This document shows, in pieces, positions 42,755 to 51,238 of a DNA stretch of 64,000 nucleotides. Under the pieces are notes generated by a model. The model was not told the DNA's origin, searched no databases, and worked only from the letters and a program-made list of their open reading frames with translations. Location: positions 1 to 64,000 of the forward strand of contig JAKITD010000002.1 of NCBI GenBank assembly GCA_021648265.1, written 5' to 3'. This DNA comes from Flavobacteriaceae bacterium. GTDB taxonomy: Bacteria; Bacteroidota; Bacteroidia; Flavobacteriales; Flavobacteriaceae. Position numbers and translations under genes: made by a program. Within the stretch, counting starts at the first letter, position 1; every line of letters begins with the position of its first letter.

Positions 42755-43420
42755 TCAAACAAGATATTTTTTAAAAATTTCAACATTCTCAATATCTTCA
42801 TAAACATCTACATCGCTTTTCACGGCTAACAAAGATACTTTTTCATTTTTTAAATCTTCCATAGTATCTTTAAAAACAGTTGAAGTTCCCCAATTTTTAT
42901 TTCTGAAAACAGCAGAATTTAATTGTTTCATTCCCAATAAGTAATAACCTCCATCTTTGGCTGGGCCTATTGCAAAATCATCGGTTTCGAGAGCGAAAAA
43001 TGAATTTTTAATATCTTTACAAGTCAGTTCGTAAATATCACTTCCAGCAATCACCACTTTTTCATAACCTATTTTTAAAAGTTGTTTGAATGCATTATTC
43101 ATTCGCTCACCTAAATCACCTCCGTGTTGCAGTTTTTTTCTGAAAACAGTATCATTCCAAGCGTCATTTTCTTGAATATTTTCTGAATAAAAAACATATT
43201 TATCTACGTTTACTTTTTCTGAAACTTTTACGGTATGTGAAATTAAAAATTGATAAATTTCTAAAGCAGCTTTATTTCCAACGGTAGCTGCAAGTCGGGT
43301 TTTTACTTTTCCTAATTCGGGATTTCTAGTAAAAATGATCAAAGCATTTTTAGAAACAGGAAGATGAAAACCCTTGTTTAATTTATTGTTTGTATTGTTA
43401 TTTGAAGTGAGTAATGCCAT
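42755..43420 (-). CDS. TIGR04282-type arsenosugar biosynthesis glycosyltransferase (DUF2064)
   Basis: A 221-residue CofC-like nucleotidyl/glycosyltransferase: ALIIFTRNPELGKVKTRLAATVG, QHGGDLGERMNNAF, VVIAGSDIYELT, FAIGPAKDGGYYLLGM and the C-terminal DVDVYEDIENV. This is the 'rSAM/selenodomain-associated transferase 1' family, a regular partner of ArsS. It probably activates or transfers a sugar or polyol in arsenosugar assembly; the reaction is unproven. Its start abuts the stop of the rhodanese gene. Confidence 0.9.
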   Translation of the reverse strand: MALLTSNNNTNNKLNKGFHLPVSKNALIIFTRNPELGKVKTRLAATVGNKAALEIYQFLISHTVKVSEKVNVDKYVFYSENIQENDAWNDTVFRKKLQHGGDLGERMNNAFKQLLKIGYEKVVIAGSDIYELTCKDIKNSFFALETDDFAIGPAKDGGYYLLGMKQLNSAVFRNKNWGTSTVFKDTMEDLKNEKVSLLAVKSDVDVYEDIENVEIFKKYLV

Positions 43421-43921
43421 CTAAAAAACGGGGGTTCCTTTTTTAAGCCATTTGCTCCATTCCTTATTGAACGTATGAACGTTTTTAGTTTCGGTTTCAG
43501 TTGAATCCAACACTTTAAATTTTTTGTTTTTCCATTCGCAAATGCCTCCATATAAGTTTTTTACATTGGAATATCCAGATTTTATAAGTTGATCTGCAAT
43601 GGTTTCAGAACGAATTCCTAAGGTGCAATACACCACGATAACTTCCTTTTTATTGGGATGTTTTTCTAAAAAATCTTCTATTGAAAAATAATCATAACCA
43701 ATATTAGTAGCTGTTTCAATATGACTTACGGTAAACTCTTTTAGTTCCCGACTGTCTAAAATTAATACATTTTCTTGTGATTGAAGCATGCTTAATTCGG
43801 TTACCGAAATATAAGGGACGTTGTTTTTATTGTGCTTTTTTAGCGTTTGGTCTAGGTTTTTTTGGGCAGAAGCCGAAAATGTAATTAGCAATAACAATAT
43901 GTTGAATATGATTTTTTTCAT
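43421..43921 (-). CDS. Exported rhodanese-like protein
   Basis: A 166-residue protein from ATG 43921, giving the signal peptide MKKIIFNILLLLITFSASAQ. The longer ORF start (44017) reads through a palindromic spacer and back into arsS and is rejected. A rhodanese domain follows (LILDSRELKEFTVSHIETATNIGYDYFS...VIVVYCTLGIRSETIADQLIKSGYSNVKNLYGGICEWKNKKF) with the active-site Cys in YCTLGIRS. It may handle sulfur for thio-arsenicals or keep thiols reduced in the periplasm. It sits between arsS and the TIGR04282 gene. Confidence 0.9.
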   Translation of the reverse strand: MKKIIFNILLLLITFSASAQKNLDQTLKKHNKNNVPYISVTELSMLQSQENVLILDSRELKEFTVSHIETATNIGYDYFSIEDFLEKHPNKKEVIVVYCTLGIRSETIADQLIKSGYSNVKNLYGGICEWKNKKFKVLDSTETETKNVHTFNKEWSKWLKKGTPVF

Positions 43922-43942
43922 AGTAATGAGATTTCTTCCTTG

Positions 43943-43972
43943 CTCCTCCGCTAAAGCTTCGGCGGCATGAGG
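43943..43972. repeat. CTCCGCTAAAGCTTCGGCGG palindromic repeat
   Basis: A GC-rich, imperfectly palindromic segment (CCGC-TAAAGCTTC-GGCGG core) in the 61-bp arsS-rhodanese spacer. It looks like another small flavobacterial intergenic repeat. Confidence 0.45.
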
Positions 43973-43982
43973 ACGCAGGAAT

Positions 43983-45038
43983 TTAAGCAACAACACCTTG
44001 ACAGCTACTGCCAGCACCTGCGGTACATCCGTAGCAATGTTGCGAAATAATAATGTTTCGGTTATTTAATAATTCTTCGTTATAATCTGAAATATGTTTC
44101 ACTTTACTGGCTACTTTTAATCCTAACATTTGGTTAAAATCACAATCGTACAGCCAACCGTTCCAACTTACCGAAATGGTATTGGTACACATAACGTTTT
44201 CAATTGCCAACGGATTGTAGGCTTTGACCAAACTGTACATATAATCTTCGTAATTATCGGATGCAATTAGGTAATCCAAAAACCTAGAAACAGGTAAATT
44301 GGTAATTGAAAATAAATTATGAAATTGAATTCCGAAGTCTTCCAATAAAGCTTTTTTAAACTCACGTTCCATACTTTCTTGATCTCCGGGTAAATAAGCA
44401 CCACTTGGATTATAGACCAAATCGAATTTTAAATCACTTTCTGGCATTCCGTAGCCAATTGCGTTGAGGTCTTGTAATGCTTTTATGGATTTATCAAAAA
44501 CACCGCTACCTCTTTGTTTATCTGTTTTTCCACGAGTCCAATGCGGCATAGAACTCACAACGTGAACATTATGATTTTTAAAAAACGCGGGTAAATCGTA
44601 ATATTTTTTGTTGGATCTAATGATGGTTAAATTACTCCGAACAATAAAATCTTTAATTCCTAATTTTGAAGCTTCATCGACAAACCATTTAAAATTTGGA
44701 TTCATTTCGGGAGCACCTCCTGTTAAATCGATTGTGGTTGCTTCTGTTTTTTTAATAACTTCCAAACATTGTAACATGGTTTCCTTGGTCATTATTTCTT
44801 TTCTGTCTGGCCCAGCATCCACATGGCAATGTTCACAAACTTGATTGCACATATAGCCCAAATTAATTTGAAATACTTCTAATTTTTTAGGACGAAGCGG
44901 AAACTGTCCAGTCTCCATTATTTTTCTTCCGAAGGTGGGAAGTTCGCCATCTGCAAAAATTCCGTTGGATAAAAATTCTAACTGAACTTTTCCATCAGCT
45001 AATTTGTTGTTTTGTTTTTTAAGAGAAGATAATGACAT
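43983..45038 (-). CDS. arsS: Arsenosugar biosynthesis radical SAM protein ArsS
   Basis: A 351-residue radical SAM enzyme. Cys64-x3-Cys68-x2-Cys71 in GYMCNQVCEHCHVDAGPDR binds the 4Fe-4S cluster; DLTGGAPEMNPNFKWFV is the GGE-like SAM motif. The C-terminal Cys-rich tail (ISQHCYGCTAGAGSSCQG) is the hallmark of TIGR04167/ArsS; some relatives use selenocysteine there, but here all codons are Cys and the stop is TAA. ArsS joins the 5'-deoxyadenosyl group of SAM to dimethylarsenic to give a dimethylarsinoyl adenosine. It lies directly after the peroxidase-like gene and upstream of the rhodanese gene. Confidence 0.95.
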   Translation of the reverse strand: MSLSSLKKQNNKLADGKVQLEFLSNGIFADGELPTFGRKIMETGQFPLRPKKLEVFQINLGYMCNQVCEHCHVDAGPDRKEIMTKETMLQCLEVIKKTEATTIDLTGGAPEMNPNFKWFVDEASKLGIKDFIVRSNLTIIRSNKKYYDLPAFFKNHNVHVVSSMPHWTRGKTDKQRGSGVFDKSIKALQDLNAIGYGMPESDLKFDLVYNPSGAYLPGDQESMEREFKKALLEDFGIQFHNLFSITNLPVSRFLDYLIASDNYEDYMYSLVKAYNPLAIENVMCTNTISVSWNGWLYDCDFNQMLGLKVASKVKHISDYNEELLNNRNIIISQHCYGCTAGAGSSCQGVVA

Positions 45039-45069
45039 AAATTTTTAATTTTTTAGATCCCGCAATTCG

Positions 45070-45118
45070 ACAGGATAAACGATATACAAGGTTTTGTTTT
45101 ACAAAACCTGTATCCTGT
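45070..45118 (-). promoter_or_regulatory. Two-tier hairpin between the peroxidase-like gene and arsS
   Basis: Outer arms ACAGGATA (45070-45077) and TATCCTGT (45111-45118), inner arms GGTTTTGT (45090-45097) and ACAAAACC (45101-45108). The structure begins just after the peroxidase-like stop and ends about 30 bp before the arsS start, with no T-run. It could stabilise or attenuate the transcript. Confidence 0.5.
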
Positions 45119-45457
45119 TTACATACTTAATTTGTTATATTTATTCATCATTTGTACACCGTGAACAAGGGTTGCACCGCTTTCAATGGCAGCTCCAACG
45201 TGAACGGCTTCCATCATTTCTTCTTTGGTAATTCCTTTTTGAAGTCCGTCTTTGGTGTAAGCATCAATGCAATAAGGGCATTTTACAACGTGTGAAACTG
45301 CTAATGCAATTAGTGATTTTTCTCGTGCAGTTAAAGCTCCTTCCTCAAAAACCTTTCCGTAGTAATCAAAAAACTTAGTTCCTAATTCTTCGCTCCATTC
45401 GGTAATGTTTCCAAATTTCCGAAGATCTTTTGGATCGTAATAGTTGTCGTTTGCCAT
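45119..45457 (-). CDS. Arsenosugar biosynthesis-associated peroxidase-like protein (CMD family)
   Basis: A 112-residue AhpD/CMD-like protein from ATG 45457 (MANDNYYDPKDLRKFGNI); the longer ORF adds 9 residues that are not conserved. The redox pair Cys60-x2-Cys63 is in HVVKCPYCIDAYTKDG, followed by GITKEEMMEAVHVGAAIESGATLVHG. This is the TIGR04169 family linked with ArsS. It is likely a thiol peroxidase or reductase acting on arsenic intermediates. It appears to be the first gene of the arsenosugar operon. Confidence 0.92.
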   Translation of the reverse strand: MANDNYYDPKDLRKFGNITEWSEELGTKFFDYYGKVFEEGALTAREKSLIALAVSHVVKCPYCIDAYTKDGLQKGITKEEMMEAVHVGAAIESGATLVHGVQMMNKYNKLSM

Positions 45458-45544
45458 AATTATTTCATTGAAAATTTTTTTCAAGATGTAAATATAAAGA
45501 GAAGTCTTGATTATTATTCAAAGCTTACAAAAATTAACATTAGC

Positions 45545-46294
45545 TTAATTAAATGAATATACAATTCCGGTGGCAAAACGATATTGTGAATTCTGAATTC
45601 CTTCAGCAGGAGTTTCATCATAGGTAAAAAGATAGGTCATTTTTACCGCAAAATTCTTAAAAGCTTTTATAGCAACGGAAGATTCACTGGCAATTCGATA
45701 ATCGCCTACATCATTTAATAATGGTTGGTAATAGGTGGTACTCACAAAGCTGAAAATGGCGTTGGGATACATGGTAAATGAAAAATAGGCAGATCCTCTA
45801 AAATCCCTAGAAGTGCTGCTTCCGTCTGAAAGTTCCTCGTGTTCGTACATAATTAATGTACCGAGGTAGAATTTATAGTTTTCTAATTTTAAAAGTTTAA
45901 ATCTGGGACCAGTTCCGAAAAGAAATCGGTTATTTATTTTTGAAACCTTATTGTATTGTCCTTGAGCAAAAGCCTCCCAAGTAATTCTTGGTTTCCATTT
46001 GTAATTATATCGTAAATGAGTAATTCCATTATTTGAAAAATCTTCTCCTTCAATTTTTGTAAATCTGAATTGATTTTTTAATAAAAATAAATGTTTTTCC
46101 AATTTATATTGAAGATGAATGTCGTTGGAAACAATAAAAAAATCATTAACATCTCTGGCTAAGGTAAAATCTAAAGCTATGGCAGCAGACCATCCGATGG
46201 TGTCGGTTACTTTCCGAAGGCGTTCCACATTTAATATTTGAGAATAGGAAGAAATAGTAAATAATATAAAAAACACGAAGGTAAAATATCGCAT
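45545..46294 (-). CDS. DUF2490-type outer-membrane protein
   Basis: A 249-residue protein: signal peptide MRYFTFVFFILFTISSYSQ, then DUF2490-like strands (DTIGWSAAIALDFTLARDVNDFFIVSNDIHLQYKLEKHLFLLKNQFRFT, RYNYKWKPRITWEAFAQGQYNKV, FKLLKLENYKFYLGTLIMYEHEEL) and a terminal YRFATGIVYSFN. This is a predicted 10-12-stranded barrel of unknown function. It ends 88 bp upstream of the peroxidase-like start and could share its transcript. Confidence 0.82.
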   Translation of the reverse strand: MRYFTFVFFILFTISSYSQILNVERLRKVTDTIGWSAAIALDFTLARDVNDFFIVSNDIHLQYKLEKHLFLLKNQFRFTKIEGEDFSNNGITHLRYNYKWKPRITWEAFAQGQYNKVSKINNRFLFGTGPRFKLLKLENYKFYLGTLIMYEHEELSDGSSTSRDFRGSAYFSFTMYPNAIFSFVSTTYYQPLLNDVGDYRIASESSVAIKAFKNFAVKMTYLFTYDETPAEGIQNSQYRFATGIVYSFN

Positions 46295-46394
46295 ATATTC
46301 GGATTTTGTTAAAGCCGTAAAATTAATGAAATTTAAGAAATAATTTATGAGAATTGTTGCTTTAAACTATATTAGCAGTTCAACAAAATTTATT

Positions 46395-46600
46395 ATGGAT
46401 TACTTTTTAATAATTACTGAATTGGTCGTTTTAGCAGCCGTTTTTGGCTATATTAATTTTCGGTTTATAAAACACCAATTACCATTGATTTAATTGTAAT
46501 TACCTATGTAGTGGTAGTTTTTTCTATTATTGTTCAAGGGCTTTCTATTGGAAAGTTAGTTCATAAATTAAAGAAGATGGGTTGGAAACAGAATGAATTT
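46395..46600 (+). pseudogene. Remnant of a CPA1-type Na+/H+ antiporter gene
   Basis: ATG 46395 reads MDYFLIITELVVLAAVFGYINFRFIKHQLP then stops at 46491. The next frame reads TIDLIVITYVVVVFSIIVQGLSIGKLVHKLKKMGW. The first matches the N-terminus and the second the last helix and C-terminus of CPA1 sodium/proton antiporters (about 400 residues). Roughly 350 middle residues have been deleted and the junction is frameshifted near 46470-46490. This is a clear gene remnant between a DUF2490 gene and an RluE-like gene. Confidence 0.75.
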
Positions 46601-46673
46601 TTAACCACAAAGAACACTAAGGTTTTCGCAAAGGACATGGAGTTTTTTTTTAGAATTATTATAAGCTATAAAC

Positions 46674-47276
46674 TTGAAACCAGAAACTAGAAATATAAAA
46701 CATCATCACTTTATTCTTCATAAACCCCGCGGATATTTAAGTCAGTTTGTGGTAAATGGGAAAAAGAAAAAAAAGCACAAGCTGTTAGGTGAGTTATATC
46801 ATTTTCCGGAAGGCATGATGGCAATTGGTAGATTGGACAGAGATTCTGAAGGCTTATTATTTCTCACTACCGACGGAAAAGTTAGCTACGAAATTTTAAG
46901 TAATAAATACGAAAAAGAATACTACGTACAAGTGGATGGAATAATTACAGACAAAGCCATTGAACAATTACAAAAAGGAGTAGAAATAGGTTTTGAAGGA
47001 AAAAAATATACCACCAAACCTTGTAAAGCATCTAGAATTGAAACGCCTACAAATCTCCCAATAGAAAACCGAAAAGTAAGAGATGAGCGTCACGGTCCTA
47101 CAAGTTGGGCATCAATTACAATAAGCGAAGGAAAGTTTCGACAAGTACGCAAAATGACGGCTGCAGTTGGTTTTCCTACTTTACGTTTGGTGAGAGTTCG
47201 GATTGGGGATGTTCAATTGCAAACACAACCTGGAGAAGTTATAGAAGTTGATATATTAAATACTTTAGACGCTTAA
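46674..47276 (+). CDS. RluE-like 23S rRNA pseudouridine synthase
   Basis: A 200-residue RsuA/RluE-family enzyme without an S4 domain: HHFILHKPRGYLSQFV, MAIGRLDRDSEGLLFLTTDG with the catalytic Asp present, EKEYYVQVDG and ISEGKFRQVRKMTAAVGFPTLRLVRVRIG. It converts a 23S rRNA uridine to pseudouridine. The start is TTG at 46674, since no ATG lies before the core motif. The intact GRLD motif contrasts with the GRLG of the RluB-like protein at 15954. Confidence 0.92.
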   Translation: MKPETRNIKHHHFILHKPRGYLSQFVVNGKKKKKHKLLGELYHFPEGMMAIGRLDRDSEGLLFLTTDGKVSYEILSNKYEKEYYVQVDGIITDKAIEQLQKGVEIGFEGKKYTTKPCKASRIETPTNLPIENRKVRDERHGPTSWASITISEGKFRQVRKMTAAVGFPTLRLVRVRIGDVQLQTQPGEVIEVDILNTLDA

Positions 47277-47303
47277 AACTTTAGATACTTTAAGTACTGT
47301 TTT

Positions 47304-48248
47304 TTACAAACTCATCATATACTGCTTAGGTGTGGTACCATATTTTTTCTTAAAAGCACTTATAAAATGACTCGCCGTACTATAACCAATTTGCATACTT
47401 ATTTCTGAAATATTATACTTTTTAGAAAGCAATAACCTTCGAGCGTATTCTAGTTTATAGTCCAATAAAAAATTAAAAACCGTATCGCCATAAATATGTT
47501 TAAATCCTTCTTTAAGCTTAGGAACTGATAATACAATCTCATCAGCTATTTGCTGTAAACTTGGCGGATCTGCCATATGATTAATAATAATCTGTTTGGC
47601 TTTTTTTATCTTTTCTACATTGTCTTCGTCTTCTAAAAACGGACAGCCAGTTGCATCACCTTCATTTTTGTTGAAATACAAACTTAGTAATTCGTAAATC
47701 TTTCCTTTTAAATAAAGTTCGTGAAGGGAGCTTTGCATATTCTCTTTAAAAATCTGATTTAAAATTAATACTTCAGAAGGAGTAAGTTCTTTATCTAAAT
47801 AATATTTTTTGTCTTTGTTTTCTTCATTTAAAAAAGGAATTAATCCTGCTACTTTAGAGAAAAAAGAATGAAATATTTTAATAGAAACAATCAATATTAA
47901 GTGCTCCCCTTTTGGCTGAATCGTTAAATTAATAGGAAGGTTTTGCTTAGGGTTATAAAGTAAAATAGATTTATTCTCCTTCATTTCCAATGAATAATGT
48001 TCATTAAAAAACAGGTTGGATTCACAATTTACACAAAAATGCAACTGGATAAACGTGTTTTCAACTCCTTTTAAGTAAGTCAGTTCTTCTTCAGATTTGT
48101 TGTTTAAAGTAATAACTCTAAACCCTTCTTGAATATCTATCTCTTCGATCATTATTTTTGACGTTATTTTTTTTATTTTTATCGTGCTATTTCTTAAAAA
48201 GAAAATTATAAGAAGCATCAAAAGTACTAATATTACTGTAATAAACAA
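47304..48248 (-). CDS. AraC-family regulator, PchR-like, with N-terminal hydrophobic segment
   Basis: A 314-residue protein. The C-terminal AraC domain (about 210-312) has two HTHs: SLQQIADEIVLSVPKLKEGFKHIYGDTVFNFLLDYKLEYARRLL and NISEISMQIGYSTASHFISAFKKKYGTTPKQYM. The central part resembles PchR-type siderophore/heme regulators. The called start gives a hydrophobic helix (VILVLLMLLIIFFL) that is unusual for AraC proteins; ATG 48152 (MIEEIDIQEGF, 282 residues) is the likelier start. It is divergent from the TonB receptor and HmuY genes, which it probably regulates. Confidence 0.86.
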   Translation of the reverse strand: MFITVILVLLMLLIIFFLRNSTIKIKKITSKIMIEEIDIQEGFRVITLNNKSEEELTYLKGVENTFIQLHFCVNCESNLFFNEHYSLEMKENKSILLYNPKQNLPINLTIQPKGEHLILIVSIKIFHSFFSKVAGLIPFLNEENKDKKYYLDKELTPSEVLILNQIFKENMQSSLHELYLKGKIYELLSLYFNKNEGDATGCPFLEDEDNVEKIKKAKQIIINHMADPPSLQQIADEIVLSVPKLKEGFKHIYGDTVFNFLLDYKLEYARRLLLSKKYNISEISMQIGYSTASHFISAFKKKYGTTPKQYMMSL

Positions 48249-48318
48249 GGATGTTGTTGTTTATTTTATTCCGATACTAAAAAATCTTTCAGCGGTATAT
48301 TATTCTTTTTAATGCTTC

Positions 48319-48326
48319 TAATTTTG
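48319..48326 (+). promoter_or_regulatory. Putative -7 element of the heme receptor operon
   Basis: TAATTTTG fits TAnnTTTG, 27 bp before the TonB receptor ATG at 48354, in the intergenic region shared with the AraC regulator. Confidence 0.4.
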
Positions 48327-48353
48327 TAGGGTATTTCAAACTAGAAATTTAAA

Positions 48354-50420
48354 ATGTTAAAACGAGTACCTCATATTATATTATTGTTTTTTGTAACTTT
48401 TGGTTATGCCCAAAAAAAAGTGAAAGATTCTACAAAAGTTGAAAATTTAGAGGAAGTGTTAATCACAGCAACAAGAACTGAACGACAGTTGTCTTCCTTG
48501 CCTTTGCCAGCTCAAATTGTTTCAAAAAAAGAAATTGAAGCGGTAAATTCGGTTCGGTTAAGCGATATTTTAAATGAACAAACGGGATTAACAACGGTGT
48601 CGGATTTTGGTGGAGGTGAAGGAATCCAAATGCAAGGATTAGACTCTCAATATACCTTGATTTTAATCGATGGTGTGCCTTTGGTGGGACGTTCGGCAGG
48701 GACTTTAGATTTAAGCAGAATTAGTGTAGGGAACATCAAACAAATAGAGATTGTAAAAGGGGCATCGTCCAGTTTATATGGTAGCGAGGCTTTAGGAGGA
48801 GTGATAAATATTATCACCGATACTCCAAAACACGGTTTTAATGGAAACGTAAATTATCGTTATGGAACCTACAATACTCACGATGCAAGTGCTAGTATTG
48901 CATATAAAAAAGAAGCGTTTTCGATTGATGGGTTTTTTAATCGTTTTAGCACTTCGGGTTACGATTTATTGGAAGGAGATTTTTTAAATACAGTCGAACC
49001 TTTTAGTAATTATACATTCAACTTAAAGTCAACATATGATTTTTCAGATAATACTCATTTGTTAGTCTCTGGAAGGTATTTTACACAAAACCAGGAGTAT
49101 GTTGCTTCGGAAGAATTAAGTGGAGAAAGTAAAATAAAAGAGTGGAATGCCCATGTAAAACTAACTCATAAATACAGCGAAAAGTGGTCTAGCTATTTTG
49201 AATTTTACGCTACTCGTTACAAAGCAGATGAGTTTTTGAATGATAGTGAAGAATTGTTGTTTTCGGAAGGAGACTTTAATCAGTTGTTAATTCGACCAGA
49301 AATTAGAGCTACTTATAATCCTACTAAAAAAACTTCATTTATTGGCGGATTGGGCTGGAATCATGAAACCTTAGAACGCACCGATTTTTCAACAAAACCA
49401 GAATTTAATTCCCCTTATATTTATTTGCAATACGACGGGAATCCAACCGAAAAAATCAATATCATTTTGGGTGCTCGTTTCGATGCCCATAACGAGTACA
49501 AATCGCAATTTAGTCCGAAGGGAGCAATTCGCTACGAAATTAACGACAAAATTTCTGTAAAAGGATCCGTAGGGTATGGATTTAAAGCCCCCGATTTTAG
49601 ACAATTATATTTCGATTTTACCAATTCGACAGTTGGATATACCGTTTTGGGATATAATCAAGTAACAACTAGTATTCCTGAATTAATCGAAGAAGGTCAG
49701 ATTTTAAATGTGGTAGTTCCGATTACAGAATTTGAAGATGAATTACGACCAGAAAACTCTGTAAGTTTTAATGTAGGTAGTGTGTATCAGCCTATTTCAG
49801 AGTTAAAATTTGAATTGAATATCTTCAGAAATAACATTCAAGATTTAATCGATACGCGTGTAATTGCCAATAAAACGAATGGTCAAAATGTTTTTAGTTT
49901 TTATAATATTAATAAGGTTTACACGCAAGGATTGGAGTTCAATGGAACTTGGAAGATTAATAATTATTTAAAATTTTCAGGAGGTTACCAATTACTATTT
50001 GCAAGAGATAAAGATGCAGAAGATGCCTTTAAAAATGGAGATGTGTATGCTAGATTAACGCCGAGTTCACCTTCATTTCAGCTTAAAAAAGACGATTATT
50101 TTGGATTGTACAATCGATCAAGACATATGGCAAATACTAAAGTGTTTTATACGATTGAAAAATGGAATTTAAACACAAATCTTAGAGCCACTTACCGAAG
50201 TAAATACGGATTATTCGATACCAATGCCAACGGATATTTAGACGATTACGATGAATTTGTCAACGGCTATGCAATTTTAGATTGGGCGGTAAACAAGATC
50301 GTTTTTAAAAATTATAACTTGGGAATAGGAGTAGATAATTTCCTTGATTTTACAGACACTCAAAATATTACCAGCATTCCAGGGCGTTTATTTTACGTAA
50401 AACTTAACATTCAATTTTAA
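48354..50420 (+). CDS. TonB-dependent receptor, probably heme uptake
   Basis: A 688-residue outer-membrane receptor: signal peptide to about residue 20, TonB-box region NLEEVLITATRTERQ, plug domain (about 45-155, with GGEGIQMQGLDSQYTLILIDGVPLVGRSAGTLDLSRI and KGASSSLYGSEALGGVINIIT) and a 22-stranded barrel ending in LFYVKLNIQF. The plug is BtuB/heme-receptor-like. An HmuY lipoprotein gene follows 23 bp later and a PchR-like regulator is divergent, so the substrate is likely heme. No FRAP/NPNL-type motif was confirmed. Confidence 0.92.
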   Translation: MLKRVPHIILLFFVTFGYAQKKVKDSTKVENLEEVLITATRTERQLSSLPLPAQIVSKKEIEAVNSVRLSDILNEQTGLTTVSDFGGGEGIQMQGLDSQYTLILIDGVPLVGRSAGTLDLSRISVGNIKQIEIVKGASSSLYGSEALGGVINIITDTPKHGFNGNVNYRYGTYNTHDASASIAYKKEAFSIDGFFNRFSTSGYDLLEGDFLNTVEPFSNYTFNLKSTYDFSDNTHLLVSGRYFTQNQEYVASEELSGESKIKEWNAHVKLTHKYSEKWSSYFEFYATRYKADEFLNDSEELLFSEGDFNQLLIRPEIRATYNPTKKTSFIGGLGWNHETLERTDFSTKPEFNSPYIYLQYDGNPTEKINIILGARFDAHNEYKSQFSPKGAIRYEINDKISVKGSVGYGFKAPDFRQLYFDFTNSTVGYTVLGYNQVTTSIPELIEEGQILNVVVPITEFEDELRPENSVSFNVGSVYQPISELKFELNIFRNNIQDLIDTRVIANKTNGQNVFSFYNINKVYTQGLEFNGTWKINNYLKFSGGYQLLFARDKDAEDAFKNGDVYARLTPSSPSFQLKKDDYFGLYNRSRHMANTKVFYTIEKWNLNTNLRATYRSKYGLFDTNANGYLDDYDEFVNGYAILDWAVNKIVFKNYNLGIGVDNFLDFTDTQNITSIPGRLFYVKLNIQF

Positions 50421-50443
50421 TAATAAATAACAAACAAAAAATT

Positions 50444-51070
50444 ATGAAAACAATTAAATTTTTACCCTTATTAGCATTTTTTATTGGATTCACTTCCTGT
50501 AGTAGTGATGATGACACAATAATTGCTTTACCAGTTGAATCGGAATTAATTCAGAATTTACACGCACCACAAGAAGGAGGTCAAGGAGAGCCCGTTTATG
50601 GGGAATTTGCCAAATTTAATTTTGCAACAGGACAAACTACAACTAGCGAGACCGATTGGGATATTGCCTTACGAGGAACCATTATTTTAATAAATGGAGG
50701 AGAAAAAACAGGAATCGATGATGAACCTAACAGAACAGGAAATGGATCGGCATATATTGCAAACGGTACATTGTCTAGTGTAACTTCGGTAGATACTTCA
50801 AGGTTAAGAGAAGATGCTGTCAACGCACAAGCAATTCCGACAGGAAGCGGAACAGGATGGTATATTTATGCGGGTGCTCCAACACATTTAATTACTCCAA
50901 TTGCAGGGAAAATATTGGTTTTTAAAACTCATGACGGCAAATATGCTAAAATGGAAGTCTTAAGTTATTATAAAGATGCTCCTGCAAACCCAGATGCATA
51001 TGAGGATTTAGATAAATATTACACGTTTAATTATGTATATCAACCAAACGAAGGAGATACTACATTTTAA
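50444..51070 (+). CDS. HmuY-family heme-binding lipoprotein
   Basis: A 208-residue lipoprotein (MKTIKFLPLLAFFIGFTSC, Cys19). The HmuY fold is recognisable: YGEFAKFNFATGQ, TDWDIALRGTIILINGG, GTGWYIYAGAPTHLITPIAGKILVFKTHDGKYAKMEVLSYYKDAP. In this family two His, or His and Met, ligate heme taken from host or environmental hemoproteins and pass it to the TonB receptor. The protein is in operon with its receptor and is followed by a strong terminator. Confidence 0.92.
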   Translation: MKTIKFLPLLAFFIGFTSCSSDDDTIIALPVESELIQNLHAPQEGGQGEPVYGEFAKFNFATGQTTTSETDWDIALRGTIILINGGEKTGIDDEPNRTGNGSAYIANGTLSSVTSVDTSRLREDAVNAQAIPTGSGTGWYIYAGAPTHLITPIAGKILVFKTHDGKYAKMEVLSYYKDAPANPDAYEDLDKYYTFNYVYQPNEGDTTF

Positions 51071-51206
51071 GTAAACTTAATACGTCATGCCATATCGTGT
51101 ACGGAATGAGTTATTGGCTGTAAATTTGCAGTATGATTTATTAAATTAAAAAATAAATCTATAAAAGTATTGTGCTAGTTGCCTATGAAAAAGAAACCTA
51201 ATTTTA

Positions 51207-51238
51207 AAAAAGAGGATAGCTTTCGTTATCCTCTTTTT
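51207..51238 (+). terminator. Rho-independent terminator after the heme operon
   Basis: AAAAAGAGGATA (51207-51218) and TATCCTCTTTTT (51227-51238) make a perfect 12-bp stem with an 8-nt loop and a T-run. It lies 137 bp after the HmuY stop. Confidence 0.85.

Noticed and set aside
43922-44017. Longer start for the rhodanese protein
   Set aside because: The extension reads a palindromic spacer and the end of arsS; the ATG at 43921 begins a clean signal peptide.
43983-45484. Selenocysteine in ArsS or the peroxidase-like protein
   Set aside because: Some family members are selenoproteins, but here the C-terminal motif and the CxxC are all Cys codons and no in-frame TGA is read through.
48249-48353. 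Cobalamin riboswitch before the TonB receptor
   Set aside because: Only about 105 bp are available and no B12-box-like sequence is present; the HmuY neighbour points to heme.
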